NCBI GenBank assembly: GCA_016234535.1 | Contig: JACRBH010000066.1 | Location: 1-57,866, forward strand | Source of the DNA: Chloroflexota bacterium | GTDB lineage: Bacteria; Chloroflexota; Anaerolineae; Anaerolineales; Villigracilaceae | DNA: 57,866 nt | Direction: 5' to 3' | In this document: one piece after another, positions 1 to 8,039 of the stretch | Layout of the letters: each line of letters opens with the position of its first letter | How positions within the stretch are numbered: position 1 is the stretch's first letter | The notes under the pieces: generated by a model | Told to the model about the DNA's origin: nothing | Database searches by the model: none | What the model saw: only the letters and a program-made list of their open reading frames with translations | Position numbers and translations under genes: made by a program

Positions 1-74
1 ACGACAAAGATCGCCAATACTGCGATTGTGCCGGTTGGGCGGAAGTCTTCGTCATCTTTATCTTTTTTTGCCAT
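1..74 (-). CDS. Small cytochrome c oxidase subunit IIa-like protein (5' part only)
   Basis: An ATG at 74-72 on the minus strand follows a good ribosome binding site (AGGAG at about 83-87). The visible 24 codons give a charged N-terminus (MAKKDKDDEDFRPTG) followed by the start of a hydrophobic helix (TIAVLAIFV), then the window ends. A short acidic tail with RPTGT(I/L)AV before a single membrane helix is the pattern of the tiny subunit IIa of ba3-type oxidases. The SCO proteins just upstream on the same strand fit oxidase assembly, so coxB and coxA are expected outside the window. Too little is visible to be certain; it could be another single-helix membrane protein. Confidence 0.5.
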   Translation of the reverse strand, partial: MAKKDKDDEDFRPTGTIAVLAIFV

Positions 75-185
75 GTTTCATTCTCCTCATGAAATAATGG
101 ATTTTGGATCTGCCGCTTCGCGCGGCCCCGCAAATTGCGGAGTGGAAAAAGGGGGTTTTCTTACGCTGTTGCAGTTTCACCTCCG

Positions 186-776
186 TTATTGCCTTAGCAT
201 ATATTTCAGATCATCGGCGATCTCATCCACGGTCACGCCGAATGGAAATACCAATTTCAAATAACCTTCGCGGTCAATGACAAGCAATGTGGCAGTGTGA
301 TCTATCAAATAGTTCTCTTCCGTGCTCCCCTGGCTTCTTTCGTAAAAGATGCCGTAAAGAGATGTGACCTCTGCCAGTTTTTCGTTCGAACCTGTAATGC
401 CAATAAAGGATGGATGAAAATGCGCCACGTACTCGGCCAGTTTTTCCGGGGTATCCCGTTCAGGGTCCAGCGAGACCATGATCGTTTGGATCTGACTGGC
501 CTTGTCATCGCCCAGTTTTTTCAGGGCCTGCCCGACATTCGCCAGTGTGGCGGGACAAATATCCGGGCAGAAGGTGTAGCCGAAATAGACAAGAACCAGT
601 TTGCCGCGATAATCGCTCAGCGAAACATTGCCATTGGCGCTTGTCAGTGTGAAGTTATAGGATGGATCGGGTGACTGAATAACCGTTCCGTGGAATGTGT
701 GCGGACGGAAAAAATAAACACCCGCAGCCAACCCCGCGATAACCACACCAATGACGATGGCAGCTTTGAATTTCAT
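186..776 (-). CDS. SCO1/SenC family copper chaperone (cytochrome oxidase assembly)
   Basis: A 196-residue protein with an N-terminal membrane anchor (residues about 5-23) and an extracytoplasmic thioredoxin-like domain. The SCO copper site is complete: Cys70 and Cys74 in FCPDICP and His160 in IDHTATLLVID. Members of this family deliver copper to, or reduce, the CuA centre of cytochrome oxidase subunit II outside the membrane. It lies downstream of a second SCO-like gene and the Rrf2 regulator, and upstream of a probable oxidase subunit gene, all on the minus strand, so the set is likely one oxidase-maturation operon. Confidence 0.9.
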   Translation of the reverse strand: MKFKAAIVIGVVIAGLAAGVYFFRPHTFHGTVIQSPDPSYNFTLTSANGNVSLSDYRGKLVLVYFGYTFCPDICPATLANVGQALKKLGDDKASQIQTIMVSLDPERDTPEKLAEYVAHFHPSFIGITGSNEKLAEVTSLYGIFYERSQGSTEENYLIDHTATLLVIDREGYLKLVFPFGVTVDEIADDLKYMLRQ

Positions 777-798
777 GAGTTATCTGATTCCTGTTAAT

Positions 799-1473
799 TT
801 ATGGCGCGTAGCATAAAAATAAATGCGCGGCTTCGTACGCGAGTTTGGATGTGCCCGTGCTGTTACTGACTTCTTCTGCAAGGACACCCAGATGACGCAG
901 GATGCGGTCTGTATCGGGTACTTCAGTCTGGTAACGATATTCGGCACGCACGATGCCCCAGCCATCTACAAGCACAAAGGATGGGGTGAATGAAAACTCG
1001 CCATCACCATTATCTTCATAGTAGGTTTCAAAGCCCGCGCCGATGATGGTCTTAAGCAGGGACTTGTTCGTGGTGGTGGCAAAACTCCATTTTGTTGTGT
1101 CTGCGTCAATGGCCTCGGCATAGGTTTTTAATACTGCGGCGGTATCGCGGTCCGGGTCAAAAGATACGGTGACGAAGGCAACATCAACGTCGCCAAGTTC
1201 CACTTCACTTAAACGTGATTGCACTTCCTGCATGGTGGTGTTGAGGTTATAGCAGGGAGCGGGACAGTTGGTGTATGTGAAGGTGTAAAGGACGAATTTT
1301 CCTCGCAGTTCCTCACTGGTGAAATGTTCGTCGTTTTGGTCTGTTAGGTTGAAAGCCGGAGCGAGCTGCATACGCGGTAAGACCTTGATCGGTTGGAATA
1401 TCTTGAAGGCAAAAGCTGAGATTACGATGACGGCAAACAGGGCATAAAAGCCGTTCAGAAGGTATTTGTTCAT
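799..1473 (-). CDS. SCO1/SenC-like protein lacking the copper-ligand histidine
   Basis: A 224-residue protein with one N-terminal membrane helix (residues about 8-25) and a SCO/thioredoxin-fold domain. The CxxxC pair is present (Cys70, Cys74 in TNCPAPCYN), but aligning FTPSFVLVDGWG with the DHTATLLVIDREG segment of its neighbour puts Phe162 where the third copper ligand His should be. It may therefore act as a thiol-disulfide reductase for CuA assembly rather than as a copper carrier; this is inference. Its ATG overlaps the stop codon of the Rrf2 gene (ATGA at 1470-1473), which suggests translational coupling. The last ~25 residues have no clear family match. Confidence 0.82.
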   Translation of the reverse strand: MNKYLLNGFYALFAVIVISAFAFKIFQPIKVLPRMQLAPAFNLTDQNDEHFTSEELRGKFVLYTFTYTNCPAPCYNLNTTMQEVQSRLSEVELGDVDVAFVTVSFDPDRDTAAVLKTYAEAIDADTTKWSFATTTNKSLLKTIIGAGFETYYEDNGDGEFSFTPSFVLVDGWGIVRAEYRYQTEVPDTDRILRHLGVLAEEVSNSTGTSKLAYEAAHLFLCYAP

Positions 1474-1973
1474 GCAGGGATGTCGGAGGTGAGCAAAATG
1501 TTGTTCGTAACAGAAACAGGATGCGGGTAGTTTGAGGCGTTTTTCGTCAGGTTGGATTCGATCAGGCTGCCTTCTTCCACAAGTTGTTCGAATGTAATGC
1601 GCGCCATTTCATCGCGTAGTATGTTTTTTAGCCGCACCCATTGGCAGTGAACAGGGCATTTCCTGTCAAATGGACATTCGCCGGGTTTTAAGACACAATC
1701 GGAAAGATATATCTCGCCTTCAAAGTATTCCACGATCTCAAGCATGGTGATCTCTTTTGGTTCGCGGGCGAGGGTGATGCCGCCGTCGCGCCCAGCCTGG
1801 GTGAGGATGAAGCCACCGCCTGCCAACTCTGCCACGATACGCTGGAGAAGCGAGGGGGGAATCAGCATTTCGTGACCGATTTCGGCAGTGGGCACGCGTT
1901 TGCTTGTGCCTTTTTTGGAAAGCGCCAATATGACTCGAACAGCGTAGTCAGTTTGTCGGTTGATACGGAGCAT
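1470..1973 (-). CDS. Rrf2 family Fe-S cluster transcriptional regulator
   Basis: A 167-residue protein starting with the typical Rrf2 winged helix (MLRINRQTDYAVRVILAL, recognition region PPSLLQRIVAELAGGGF). A cysteine cluster C93-x6-C100-x5-C106-x3-C110 lies after the long helix, matching the [Fe-S] site of NsrR/IscR-type members, which sense NO, O2 or Fe-S status. It is the first gene of the SCO operon, preceded by a ribosome site CTGGAGAAATTC, so it probably autoregulates and controls oxidase assembly. Two inverted repeats sit in its promoter region. The C-terminal ~35 residues are not typical and may be flexible. NsrR versus another Rrf2 type cannot be decided from sequence alone. Confidence 0.85.
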   Translation of the reverse strand: MLRINRQTDYAVRVILALSKKGTSKRVPTAEIGHEMLIPPSLLQRIVAELAGGGFILTQAGRDGGITLAREPKEITMLEIVEYFEGEIYLSDCVLKPGECPFDRKCPVHCQWVRLKNILRDEMARITFEQLVEEGSLIESNLTKNASNYPHPVSVTNNILLTSDIPA

Positions 1974-2004
1974 GAATTTCTCCAGTTAATAGTTGACTGT
2001 CGGG

Positions 2005-2036
2005 GTAAACGTTTACGGGTATTGTAAGAATTTACA
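2005..2036. promoter_or_regulatory. Two inverted repeats upstream of the Rrf2 gene (candidate operators)
   Basis: GTAAACGTTTAC at 2005-2016 is a perfect 12-bp palindrome, and TGTAA-GAAT-TTACA at 2023-2036 is a second dyad. Both lie 30-65 bp upstream of the Rrf2 start codon, and a TACAAT (minus strand) overlaps the second, so a repressor bound here would cover the promoter. Autoregulation by the Rrf2 protein is the simplest reading but is inference. Confidence 0.4.
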
Positions 2037-2183
2037 CAAATTTATGGATGTGTCATTAATCACTATGTTATATGACAAACGTACTTTATTTTTGTTTTTC
2101 TGTAAGTTATTTATTACGATAATTGTCTGATTTGTTCCCCCTGCTCCAAAAAGTTTCGGAAAGAAACCTTCGTGATGGTTGGA

Positions 2184-2192
2184 TGATATAAT
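2184..2192 (+). promoter_or_regulatory. Extended -10 promoter element for lgt
   Basis: TGATATAAT at 2184-2192 is an extended -10 (TGn-TATAAT) located 28 bp before the lgt ATG, giving a short leader. No good -35 hexamer is seen at the expected spacing, as is common for extended -10 promoters. Confidence 0.4.
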
Positions 2193-2219
2193 CTTCGAAA
2201 TTTAATTCGCGAGGTATTG

Positions 2220-3305
2220 ATGATAGACCCTGTAATTTTTTCGTTTAAGTTATTTAATCTCCCGATTACTTTGCGCTGGTATGGCGTGCTGGTGATGTTT
2301 GGCGCGGTGGTTGGTGCGCTTATTGCGGAACGGGAGATCAAACGCCGTGGTGAGAATGGCGAGAGCGTTTGGGACGCTCTGATTTGGGTTTTGCCGGTGG
2401 GTATTATTGGCGCTCGTTTGTGGTATGTTCTGAACAGCATTCTTGGAGGGAGTCGTTACTATATTGATGACCCGATCAAGATCATCAATATCCCCGAGGG
2501 CGGATTGCATTTCTTTGGCGGATTGCTCTTTGGCGGGATCGCGTTGTATTTTTATCTAAAGAATAATGGAATGGATTTCTGGCTCTTTCTTGATGCGATT
2601 GCTCCGGCGGCATTGATCGGCCAGGCGTTAGCGCGACCTGCGAATTTTATTAATCAGGAACTGTACGGTCCGCCGACGAAGTTGTTTTGGGGTATTTCCA
2701 TTGACGCCCAGCACCGCCTCCCGCAGTATGCAGATTTGAGTCAATATTCCGTGGATGGGACTCGTTTCCATCCGACTTTTGCCTATGAGATGATCTTGAA
2801 TATTCTGCTGGCATTATTGTTGTTATGGATTTCCCGCCAATATGCAGACAGGATGAAACCCGGCGCGATCTTCTCCGGTTGGCTGATCTCGGCTGGTTTT
2901 ATCCGTGCGTTCATTGAATTCTTCCGCCCGGATCAGCCCCGTATCGGCGATTCATTTGTCACATATTCGATGCTGGTTTCGTTCTTGATGGGAGTTGCCG
3001 GCATACTGATGCTGCTTATCCGTTATGGCAGGTTGCAGTTTGCTCTTGCAGATGGATGGGAAGAGCAATATCAGATCAAGCCAGTTGAACAGACTGCGCG
3101 CCCTCGCCGCGAAAGGATTATTGCAGAAAATGCAAATGTTGTAGATGATGAGGTTGTTGAAGAGGAAGTCGTTATAGCGCCTGAAAAGAAGAAACGCGTT
3201 GTGAAGGCAAAGGCGCCTGTTAAGAAAACTCCGGTGAAGAAGTCGCTGGCAGAAAAGAAGGCTCCCGCAAAGCGTGGTGTTTCGAAAAGCAGGAACGAAA
3301 AATAA
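2220..3305 (+). CDS. lgt: Prolipoprotein diacylglyceryl transferase
   Basis: Lgt transfers diacylglycerol from phosphatidylglycerol to the lipobox cysteine of prelipoproteins in the cytoplasmic membrane. The protein (361 residues from the ATG at 2220) has about seven hydrophobic segments and the family signature region LARPANFINQELYGPPT, plus FHPTFAYEMILN. A TTG at 2217 also opens the frame, but the ATG at 2220 sits 5 nt after GAGG (2211-2214) and is preferred. The family is usually 260-300 residues; here a ~75-residue cytoplasmic tail rich in Glu then Lys/Pro/Val (KKAPAKR, KKTPVKK-type repeats) is added. Several lipoproteins encoded in this window would be substrates. Confidence 0.93.
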   Translation: MIDPVIFSFKLFNLPITLRWYGVLVMFGAVVGALIAEREIKRRGENGESVWDALIWVLPVGIIGARLWYVLNSILGGSRYYIDDPIKIINIPEGGLHFFGGLLFGGIALYFYLKNNGMDFWLFLDAIAPAALIGQALARPANFINQELYGPPTKLFWGISIDAQHRLPQYADLSQYSVDGTRFHPTFAYEMILNILLALLLLWISRQYADRMKPGAIFSGWLISAGFIRAFIEFFRPDQPRIGDSFVTYSMLVSFLMGVAGILMLLIRYGRLQFALADGWEEQYQIKPVEQTARPRRERIIAENANVVDDEVVEEEVVIAPEKKKRVVKAKAPVKKTPVKKSLAEKKAPAKRGVSKSRNEK

Positions 3306-3315
3306 TCAGGAATCA

Positions 3316-3350
3316 AAAAGAGAGCTTCATTCGAGGCTCTCTTTTTTGTT
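3316..3350. terminator. Bidirectional intrinsic terminator between lgt and the sulfotransferase gene
   Basis: A 10-bp perfect stem AAAAGAGAGC (3316-3325) / GCTCTCTTTT (3336-3345) with a T-run on the + strand and an A-run at its left side. It separates the convergent lgt and sulfotransferase genes and can serve both. Confidence 0.85.
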
Positions 3351-3356
3351 TGCTTT

Positions 3357-4541
3357 TTATATTTCCACTGGGATGCTTTTGGTAACGACCGGCTCGCGTG
3401 TTTCAAAGTTGAATCGCCTGAAGACCTCAGGGTACATTTCCACAATTTGCTCGCGGGTGAAGCCCATTTCTTCGTATGAATAGGTGTGGTCGCTGTTAAA
3501 AATGAGGGTCTCTTTTACGGCCTGGTCAATGATGATGGGCAGGCCGGGTTTATCGGGGTAGCCGAATTGTTCATAGAACGCGCGGATGACGTGCTCCGGT
3601 CGCTGGATCAAGTCATCGTATTTCAGGATCAGGTGTCGGGGCGATGGATGCGCATCCAGATATTTAAGTGGGTGACTGTACCAGTGTTTGGTCATGTCCA
3701 CGATCTCATCCAGATAATGGAATCCAGCAACGGGATCGGTGAATTGCCGCCGCGCATAGTTGATCCATGAAACGGTGGACGGCAGCATATCCAGTGGATT
3801 GCGGGCGAGGTAGATGATGCGTGCCTCGGGGAAGAATTCGGCCAGCGTTTCGATCTTCGCGCTGAAAGCTGGATTCTTCGCAACGTAATATTTTTTACCC
3901 GTTGCATACATGTGACGCTGCACCATGGATTTGTAAAAGGTCATGATGCGGCGTTTATGTTCGGGGCTGAGCGCTTCGTCGAAATGCTGATAGTTTGGCA
4001 TCTCATCCATGAAGGGGAAAAGGAATGTGACGAAGTAGCCGTCCCAAATATGCAGGTGAATATTTTCGTCCTCTTCGGGTTGGAAGAATGAAATGGGATG
4101 AATCTTTAATTTGCCAAGTGTGGCATCGTCAAATTTGTGAAGCAGACGATGAATGGCGTTGTTTAAATATTTTGTATCAAGCCGCGCAAAGAATTGCGTG
4201 ATCTTCTTTTGTGTAACAGACGGAGTCAGGTAAATATCCCACGTGGTTAAACTGGTGAAGGTTTGCGAGTCGCGGGAGAGCAGACGGTGCAGGAAGGTTG
4301 ATCCGCTGCGCAGGTTGCCGAGGATGAACAACGGCTTTTCGATGGGGTGATTTTTATATGCGGGGAAGAGAACATCGTCCAGCCAGAAGAAGAACCAGTG
4401 CATGAGCGAGCCGAGCGGCCAGACGATATAGAAGAGCGCAAGGAAGATAATGCGTTTTCGAGTGAGGCGGGCGGTGGTGTTTTTTGCGGCGAAGAAGGAG
4501 CGATGGAAGGTGCGCCAGAAAAGGCGGAAGTTATATTTCAT
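3357..4541 (-). CDS. Sulfotransferase family protein
   Basis: A 394-residue PAPS-dependent sulfotransferase-like protein. The 5'-phosphosulfate-binding loop is LGNLRSGSTFLHRLL (about residues 73-87) and the 3'-phosphate-binding segment is IIYLARNPLDMLPSTVSW (about residues 240-258). A hydrophobic stretch near residues 28-53 suggests membrane attachment. Bacterial members sulfate glycolipids, polysaccharides or other small molecules; the acceptor cannot be told from sequence. It is a single-gene unit between two terminators. The start codon ATG at 4541 lacks a strong ribosome site (AAGGATG about 13 nt upstream). Confidence 0.83.
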   Translation of the reverse strand: MKYNFRLFWRTFHRSFFAAKNTTARLTRKRIIFLALFYIVWPLGSLMHWFFFWLDDVLFPAYKNHPIEKPLFILGNLRSGSTFLHRLLSRDSQTFTSLTTWDIYLTPSVTQKKITQFFARLDTKYLNNAIHRLLHKFDDATLGKLKIHPISFFQPEEDENIHLHIWDGYFVTFLFPFMDEMPNYQHFDEALSPEHKRRIMTFYKSMVQRHMYATGKKYYVAKNPAFSAKIETLAEFFPEARIIYLARNPLDMLPSTVSWINYARRQFTDPVAGFHYLDEIVDMTKHWYSHPLKYLDAHPSPRHLILKYDDLIQRPEHVIRAFYEQFGYPDKPGLPIIIDQAVKETLIFNSDHTYSYEEMGFTREQIVEMYPEVFRRFNFETREPVVTKSIPVEI

Positions 4542-4578
4542 TGACGGGTGGACATCCTTGCGTTTTATGCTTACATAG

Positions 4579-4605
4579 AAAAAGCCCGTTAGGGGCTTTT
4601 TATTA
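4579..4605. terminator. Intrinsic terminator hairpin
   Basis: Stem AAAAAGCCC (4579-4587) / GGGCTTTTT (4593-4601) with a 5-nt loop. The A-run on the left makes it usable for the minus-strand transcript coming from the 4770-5881 genes; the T-run makes it usable in the + direction as well. Confidence 0.65.
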
Positions 4606-4656
4606 TTTTGAATATTCTATCACCAATTATTGTTCTGCCTGCCGTGTATTTTAGAT

Positions 4657-4757
4657 GTTATCGGAAATAACTTATATGCCACCGTCCCGAAGGTTTGAGC
4701 GATTAAATTTAATGCCGAATAACAACCTTCGGGACGTTTTTTCTAATTACCGATAAC
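4657..4757. repeat. 101-bp imperfect inverted repeat (MITE-like or long hairpin)
   Basis: The outer arms are GTTATCGG (4657-4664) and CCGATAAC (4750-4757); an inner perfect 13-bp stem CGTCCCGAAGGTT (4683-4695) / AACCTTCGGGACG (4724-4736) follows, with T6 after the right arm. The inner hairpin alone could act as a terminator in the + direction, but no + strand gene ends here, so a small mobile palindromic element is an alternative. Confidence 0.55.
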
Positions 4758-4769
4758 GTCTTTTATACG

Positions 4770-5204
4770 TTATTCATCGCCGCCTTCATCGCCATCTCCC
4801 GTTCTTCCGGGTTGCTCCACCCGCAGTACTTCGCCATGATAATTGATGACCACTTTAAAGCCCATCATGCCGAGATAGGCGCGCATATCTTCCGGGATGC
4901 CGTTTTGCATGAGCGCATCGAATTGCTTGTCTATGTTCTTGAGCTGTTGTTCGATGATCGCCTTGGAGAATGGATCTTCCTGCCCAAGCATTTTGGCGGT
5001 TTGCTCCGAAAGGAATTCCTCGCTGCCTTTCATCATTTCCGCCATTTGTGCGAGCACGGCGCGGTCCACCTGTTCGGCGGGGATGTGGCGGCGGAATCCC
5101 GAATCGTCCACAACATAACAGGGTTCATTTCCAATGAAAGCAGATTCCGCGAGGCGGCCTGATTCATCTATTACAAGTCCGGCAAAGAGAGGTTGATTTG
5201 GCAT
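4770..5204 (-). CDS. Conserved-looking hypothetical protein, 144 residues
   Basis: I do not recognise this family. The frame is open further upstream, but that part translates a dispersed palindromic repeat (5216-5297), so the ATG at 5204 (MPNQPLFAGLVID) is chosen. The protein starts with a compact beta-rich part containing FIGNEPCYVVDDSGFRRHI, continues with a long charged helical middle (residues about 60-110) and ends in an acidic Gly/Asp/Glu tail. No signal peptide or membrane segment is seen. It follows the LURP-one-like gene on the same strand, separated by the repeat. Confidence 0.6.
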   Translation of the reverse strand: MPNQPLFAGLVIDESGRLAESAFIGNEPCYVVDDSGFRRHIPAEQVDRAVLAQMAEMMKGSEEFLSEQTAKMLGQEDPFSKAIIEQQLKNIDKQFDALMQNGIPEDMRAYLGMMGFKVVINYHGEVLRVEQPGRTGDGDEGGDE

Positions 5205-5215
5205 AATGATTAGAT

Positions 5216-5297
5216 ATGTCGTTGCGAGGGCGGCAGCCCGAAGCAATCTCCTGCTTTAGGGGCTGCTTCGTCGCAAGAGCGCTCCTCACAACGACAT
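5216..5297. repeat. Dispersed palindromic repeat, family A copy 1
   Basis: An ~82-bp element bounded by ATGTCGTTGCGAGG and CCTCACAACGACAT, with inner arms GAAGCAATCTCC and GGCTGCTTCG. Five further copies in the window share the terminal GTCRTTGCGAGG and the inner GAAGCAATC core (12788, 17934, 33342, 35392, 40821). Confidence 0.8.
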
Positions 5298-5305
5298 GAT
5301 ATAAA

Positions 5306-5881
5306 TTAACTCTGTCTTCCTTCAACGGCGGCCAATAGAATCCCGGCGGCAATTCCCATGCGGCGGTCAAGGCGATGGTGGATGTCCATGCTGAAATCCA
5401 AATTCAACTCATAGGTGAAAGGATTGAAGTTTTGTTTGAGATCGGCCACGCGGTCAGTACCCATGGTGATGTCATAGTTCTGCGGGACGAGGTTGCTCAG
5501 GAAGCGGCGTATCAATGCCAGCCCCATGCTGTCTTCGAATAATGAGCCGATGACATTATCGCCAACATCGAGGATTTCCCATTCATCACGCAGCATGGAG
5601 GCCAGGCCTTTGCGGCGGAGTGCGCCGACTTTTTGGCCTGTGCCGCTGTCCACCACATCATACGCGGCGGAGAAGTCAATGATCTGGCGCGCTTTGATCA
5701 TCAATACTTCCTGCGCTTTGCTTTCATCTGAAAATACGCGGATATCTTCGCGCAGTTTGAACATTTTCTGTTCGCTGAAAAGCATAAGTTTTCCGCTCGG
5801 GTCGTAGAAACGGAATTTGCCGGCCAAAGCGAACACCTGCCGCTTGAGTAAATACTGGTTGGATTGAAAGGCTGGATTCAT
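5306..5881 (-). CDS. LURP-one-related / scramblase-like (tubby-fold) protein
   Basis: A 191-residue protein with the pattern of the LURP-one/phospholipid-scramblase-like family: N-terminal YLLKRQVFALAGKFRFYD, then the beta-strand segments KLREDIRVF and VLMIKARQIIDFSAAYDVVD, and a C-terminal hydrophobic helix (MGIAAGILLAA) after RRMG. Family members fold as a 12-stranded barrel round a central helix; the role in bacteria is not established. The start is well supported by AAAAGGAG 6 nt upstream of ATG 5881. Confidence 0.78.
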   Translation of the reverse strand: MNPAFQSNQYLLKRQVFALAGKFRFYDPSGKLMLFSEQKMFKLREDIRVFSDESKAQEVLMIKARQIIDFSAAYDVVDSGTGQKVGALRRKGLASMLRDEWEILDVGDNVIGSLFEDSMGLALIRRFLSNLVPQNYDITMGTDRVADLKQNFNPFTYELNLDFSMDIHHRLDRRMGIAAGILLAAVEGRQS

Positions 5882-5910
5882 TGATTCTCCTTTTAATAAA
5901 TGTGGATGAA

Positions 5911-6936
5911 TTAAACGATCTGGATGCGCGTCCCCTCGCCGGGCAGCTGCAAATAATCCTCTTCAGGCGGGACCTGCGGACTGGTCCAGCGATATAGCCA
6001 TTTGGATGCCGATGAAGGCAGGTTGACGCAGCCGTGACTGCGCGGGCGGCCATAGTCATTGTGCCAATAGGTTCCGTGAAATGCATGGCCAGAGCCGGTA
6101 AAGAACGAACACCACGGCACGCCGGCTAGATTGTAAATATTATTCACAGCATCGCCTTGATTGGTCATGTGAATGGACGGACCTTTGTGATAGGTACCGA
6201 AATCGCCCGACGGTGTATCTGTTCCTTGCTGACCGCTCGAACATCGTTGAGAAAATACCATCTTGTCCCCTTCGAAAGCGGTGACCATTTGGGATGCAAG
6301 GTCTACATGGATCAATTTGTCAGCGGCGGGAATCTCCGGAGAAAGCATGGTCAGTTCCTCGGGCGGGATGATGCGCATGTTATGGGAAGGGACGTAAAAA
6401 GACTGCTTAAGCACATTGTCATAGATTTCGTACCAGATGCTTTTCTCTTCACGTGTGATGACCACTTTCTTTATCCAATGCGTGGTTTCGTAATACAAAC
6501 GATGTTTGTTCTTTGCGTAAAAATATGGGTCAACATAAGTGAGACTCATCGGGACGGTGATCTCGCCAAGCAGGCCCGTGGCGGGGATTTCATAAACTGG
6601 TTTTTGGTATTTTGTTTCGACGGGTTGGATCCAGCCTGAGTAGGTATAGCCGCCGTCCAGTTGATACCAGATTTTGTTGAACGGGTTGCCGTAGCCTGCA
6701 TCCCCCTCCACTTCACCCAGCAGTTCAACGACTTTATCGATCCCAAAAAGATGAAGCTGGTTTGCATTTAATGAGGGCGCGTCATATAGCGGGATGCCGC
6801 TCCAGGTGATGCGTCCCTGCGAGGCGGGGGGAGCGGCCAAAGCGCGGCCAAGGCCCATTTCGGAGAGAACAAACGCGAGTGCGCCCGAAGCGGAAAGTTT
6901 TAAAAAGTCACGGCGGGAAAGCGGAAGATTTGTCAT
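5911..6936 (-). CDS. L,D-transpeptidase (YkuD domain) with Tat signal, copy 1
   Basis: A 341-residue exported protein. The N-terminus (LSRRDFLKLSASGALAFVL) is a Tat signal. The C-terminal YkuD domain carries the catalytic motif SHGCVNL preceded by HGTYWHNDYGRPR. Such enzymes form 3-3 peptidoglycan cross-links or attach proteins to the wall outside the membrane. Residues about 45-190 hold two SH3-like repeats (one with YQLDGGYTYSGWIQPV), probably wall-binding. It is the last of four similar genes on this strand. No ribosome site is obvious before the ATG at 6936. Confidence 0.93.
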   Translation of the reverse strand: MTNLPLSRRDFLKLSASGALAFVLSEMGLGRALAAPPASQGRITWSGIPLYDAPSLNANQLHLFGIDKVVELLGEVEGDAGYGNPFNKIWYQLDGGYTYSGWIQPVETKYQKPVYEIPATGLLGEITVPMSLTYVDPYFYAKNKHRLYYETTHWIKKVVITREEKSIWYEIYDNVLKQSFYVPSHNMRIIPPEELTMLSPEIPAADKLIHVDLASQMVTAFEGDKMVFSQRCSSGQQGTDTPSGDFGTYHKGPSIHMTNQGDAVNNIYNLAGVPWCSFFTGSGHAFHGTYWHNDYGRPRSHGCVNLPSSASKWLYRWTSPQVPPEEDYLQLPGEGTRIQIV

Positions 6937-6969
6937 GTTTGTTGCGGACGATGTATCCTGTTGATATTC

Positions 6970-7992
6970 TTACACTATGATTTCCACATTGGTCCCGACG
7001 TACCCGTGTGAAAATTCTTTTCCTGTGGGCACTTGAGGAGATGTCCAGCGGTAGAGCCACTTTGCAGATTGCATGGAAAGATTAATGCAGCCGTGTGAGC
7101 GTGGGCGGCCAAAGTCATTATGCCAGTAGGTGCCGTGGAATGAAATTCCGCTTTTGGTGATGTATTGCACCCACGGTACGCCGGGCAGGTCAAAGCCGCT
7201 GGCGGCAATGTCGCCTGTGGCCATGTGGCGTGAGGGACGTTTGTAGAATGTGACGAAATTTCCGTTGGGTGTGGTGTATGTACCGATCCGTAAAATACCG
7301 CCCGTAGAAGCAGGCGTGACGAATACAGGCGAATTATATTCGTAAGCGATCACCAATTGATCGGTTAATCGTACCTGAATTTTTTTATTTTTATCCGGGA
7401 CGTCCGTCGAGAGCGGAGCAAGTTCCTCCACGTTCATAATGCGGATGTGCTCCGCACGCGCGTAATATAACTTATCCCATTTATCGTCGCGCACCTGATA
7501 CCAAACCTGCCCATCCAGCGGATTAGTCATCACAGCTTTGACCCAAAGTGTGGTCTCGTAATACATGCGGTATGCCACTTGGGAGGCTTGATCTGGGGCT
7601 TCGTGCGCATCCGTGTATGGCACGCTGATTTCGGCCAGCAGCCCCGCTTTGGGAATATCCATGCGCGGCGCATTCAGGATCGTGCGGACGGGTTGAATGT
7701 TCCCGGAATATAAATAACCCTCGCTGCCGATTTCATACCACACGCGGTTGTGAGTGGACTCGTCATTGCTGATGGCAGTGTTGGTGATGTTTACCAGCGT
7801 ATCACGCTGGCATATTTTTACCTGCGCGGCATCATAGGATGGGCGGTCGTACATCCAGATCGTGCGCGTGGTCACGCGTCCCTGTTGGTTAATGAAGGGA
7901 TCTTCCACAAGAAAATTGAGCGGAGGCGCAAGCAGCCCTGCCAGCCCTATTCCGCTCAATTTCAAAAAGTCGCGCCGCGATAAAGTATTCAA
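6970..7992 (-). CDS. L,D-transpeptidase (YkuD domain) with Tat signal, copy 2
   Basis: A 340-residue paralogue of the preceding protein with the same layout: Tat signal (LSRRDFLKLSGIGLAGLL), SH3-like repeats (YEIGSEGYLYSGNIQPV) and a C-terminal YkuD domain with HGTYWHNDFGRPR and SHGCINL. The frame starts with TTG at 7992 (TTGAATACT); no in-frame ATG precedes the Tat motif. Tandem duplication with copy 1 is likely; the two differ throughout, so the duplication is old. Confidence 0.92.
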   Translation of the reverse strand: MNTLSRRDFLKLSGIGLAGLLAPPLNFLVEDPFINQQGRVTTRTIWMYDRPSYDAAQVKICQRDTLVNITNTAISNDESTHNRVWYEIGSEGYLYSGNIQPVRTILNAPRMDIPKAGLLAEISVPYTDAHEAPDQASQVAYRMYYETTLWVKAVMTNPLDGQVWYQVRDDKWDKLYYARAEHIRIMNVEELAPLSTDVPDKNKKIQVRLTDQLVIAYEYNSPVFVTPASTGGILRIGTYTTPNGNFVTFYKRPSRHMATGDIAASGFDLPGVPWVQYITKSGISFHGTYWHNDFGRPRSHGCINLSMQSAKWLYRWTSPQVPTGKEFSHGYVGTNVEIIV

Positions 7993-8039
7993 CTACAAAA
8001 CCTGTTTACCTGTCTACTTGTTTACGTGTTTCCTTCACA

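Noticed and set aside
5205..5246. Extension of the 144-residue hypothetical protein
   Set aside because: It is translated family A repeat sequence without a ribosome site.
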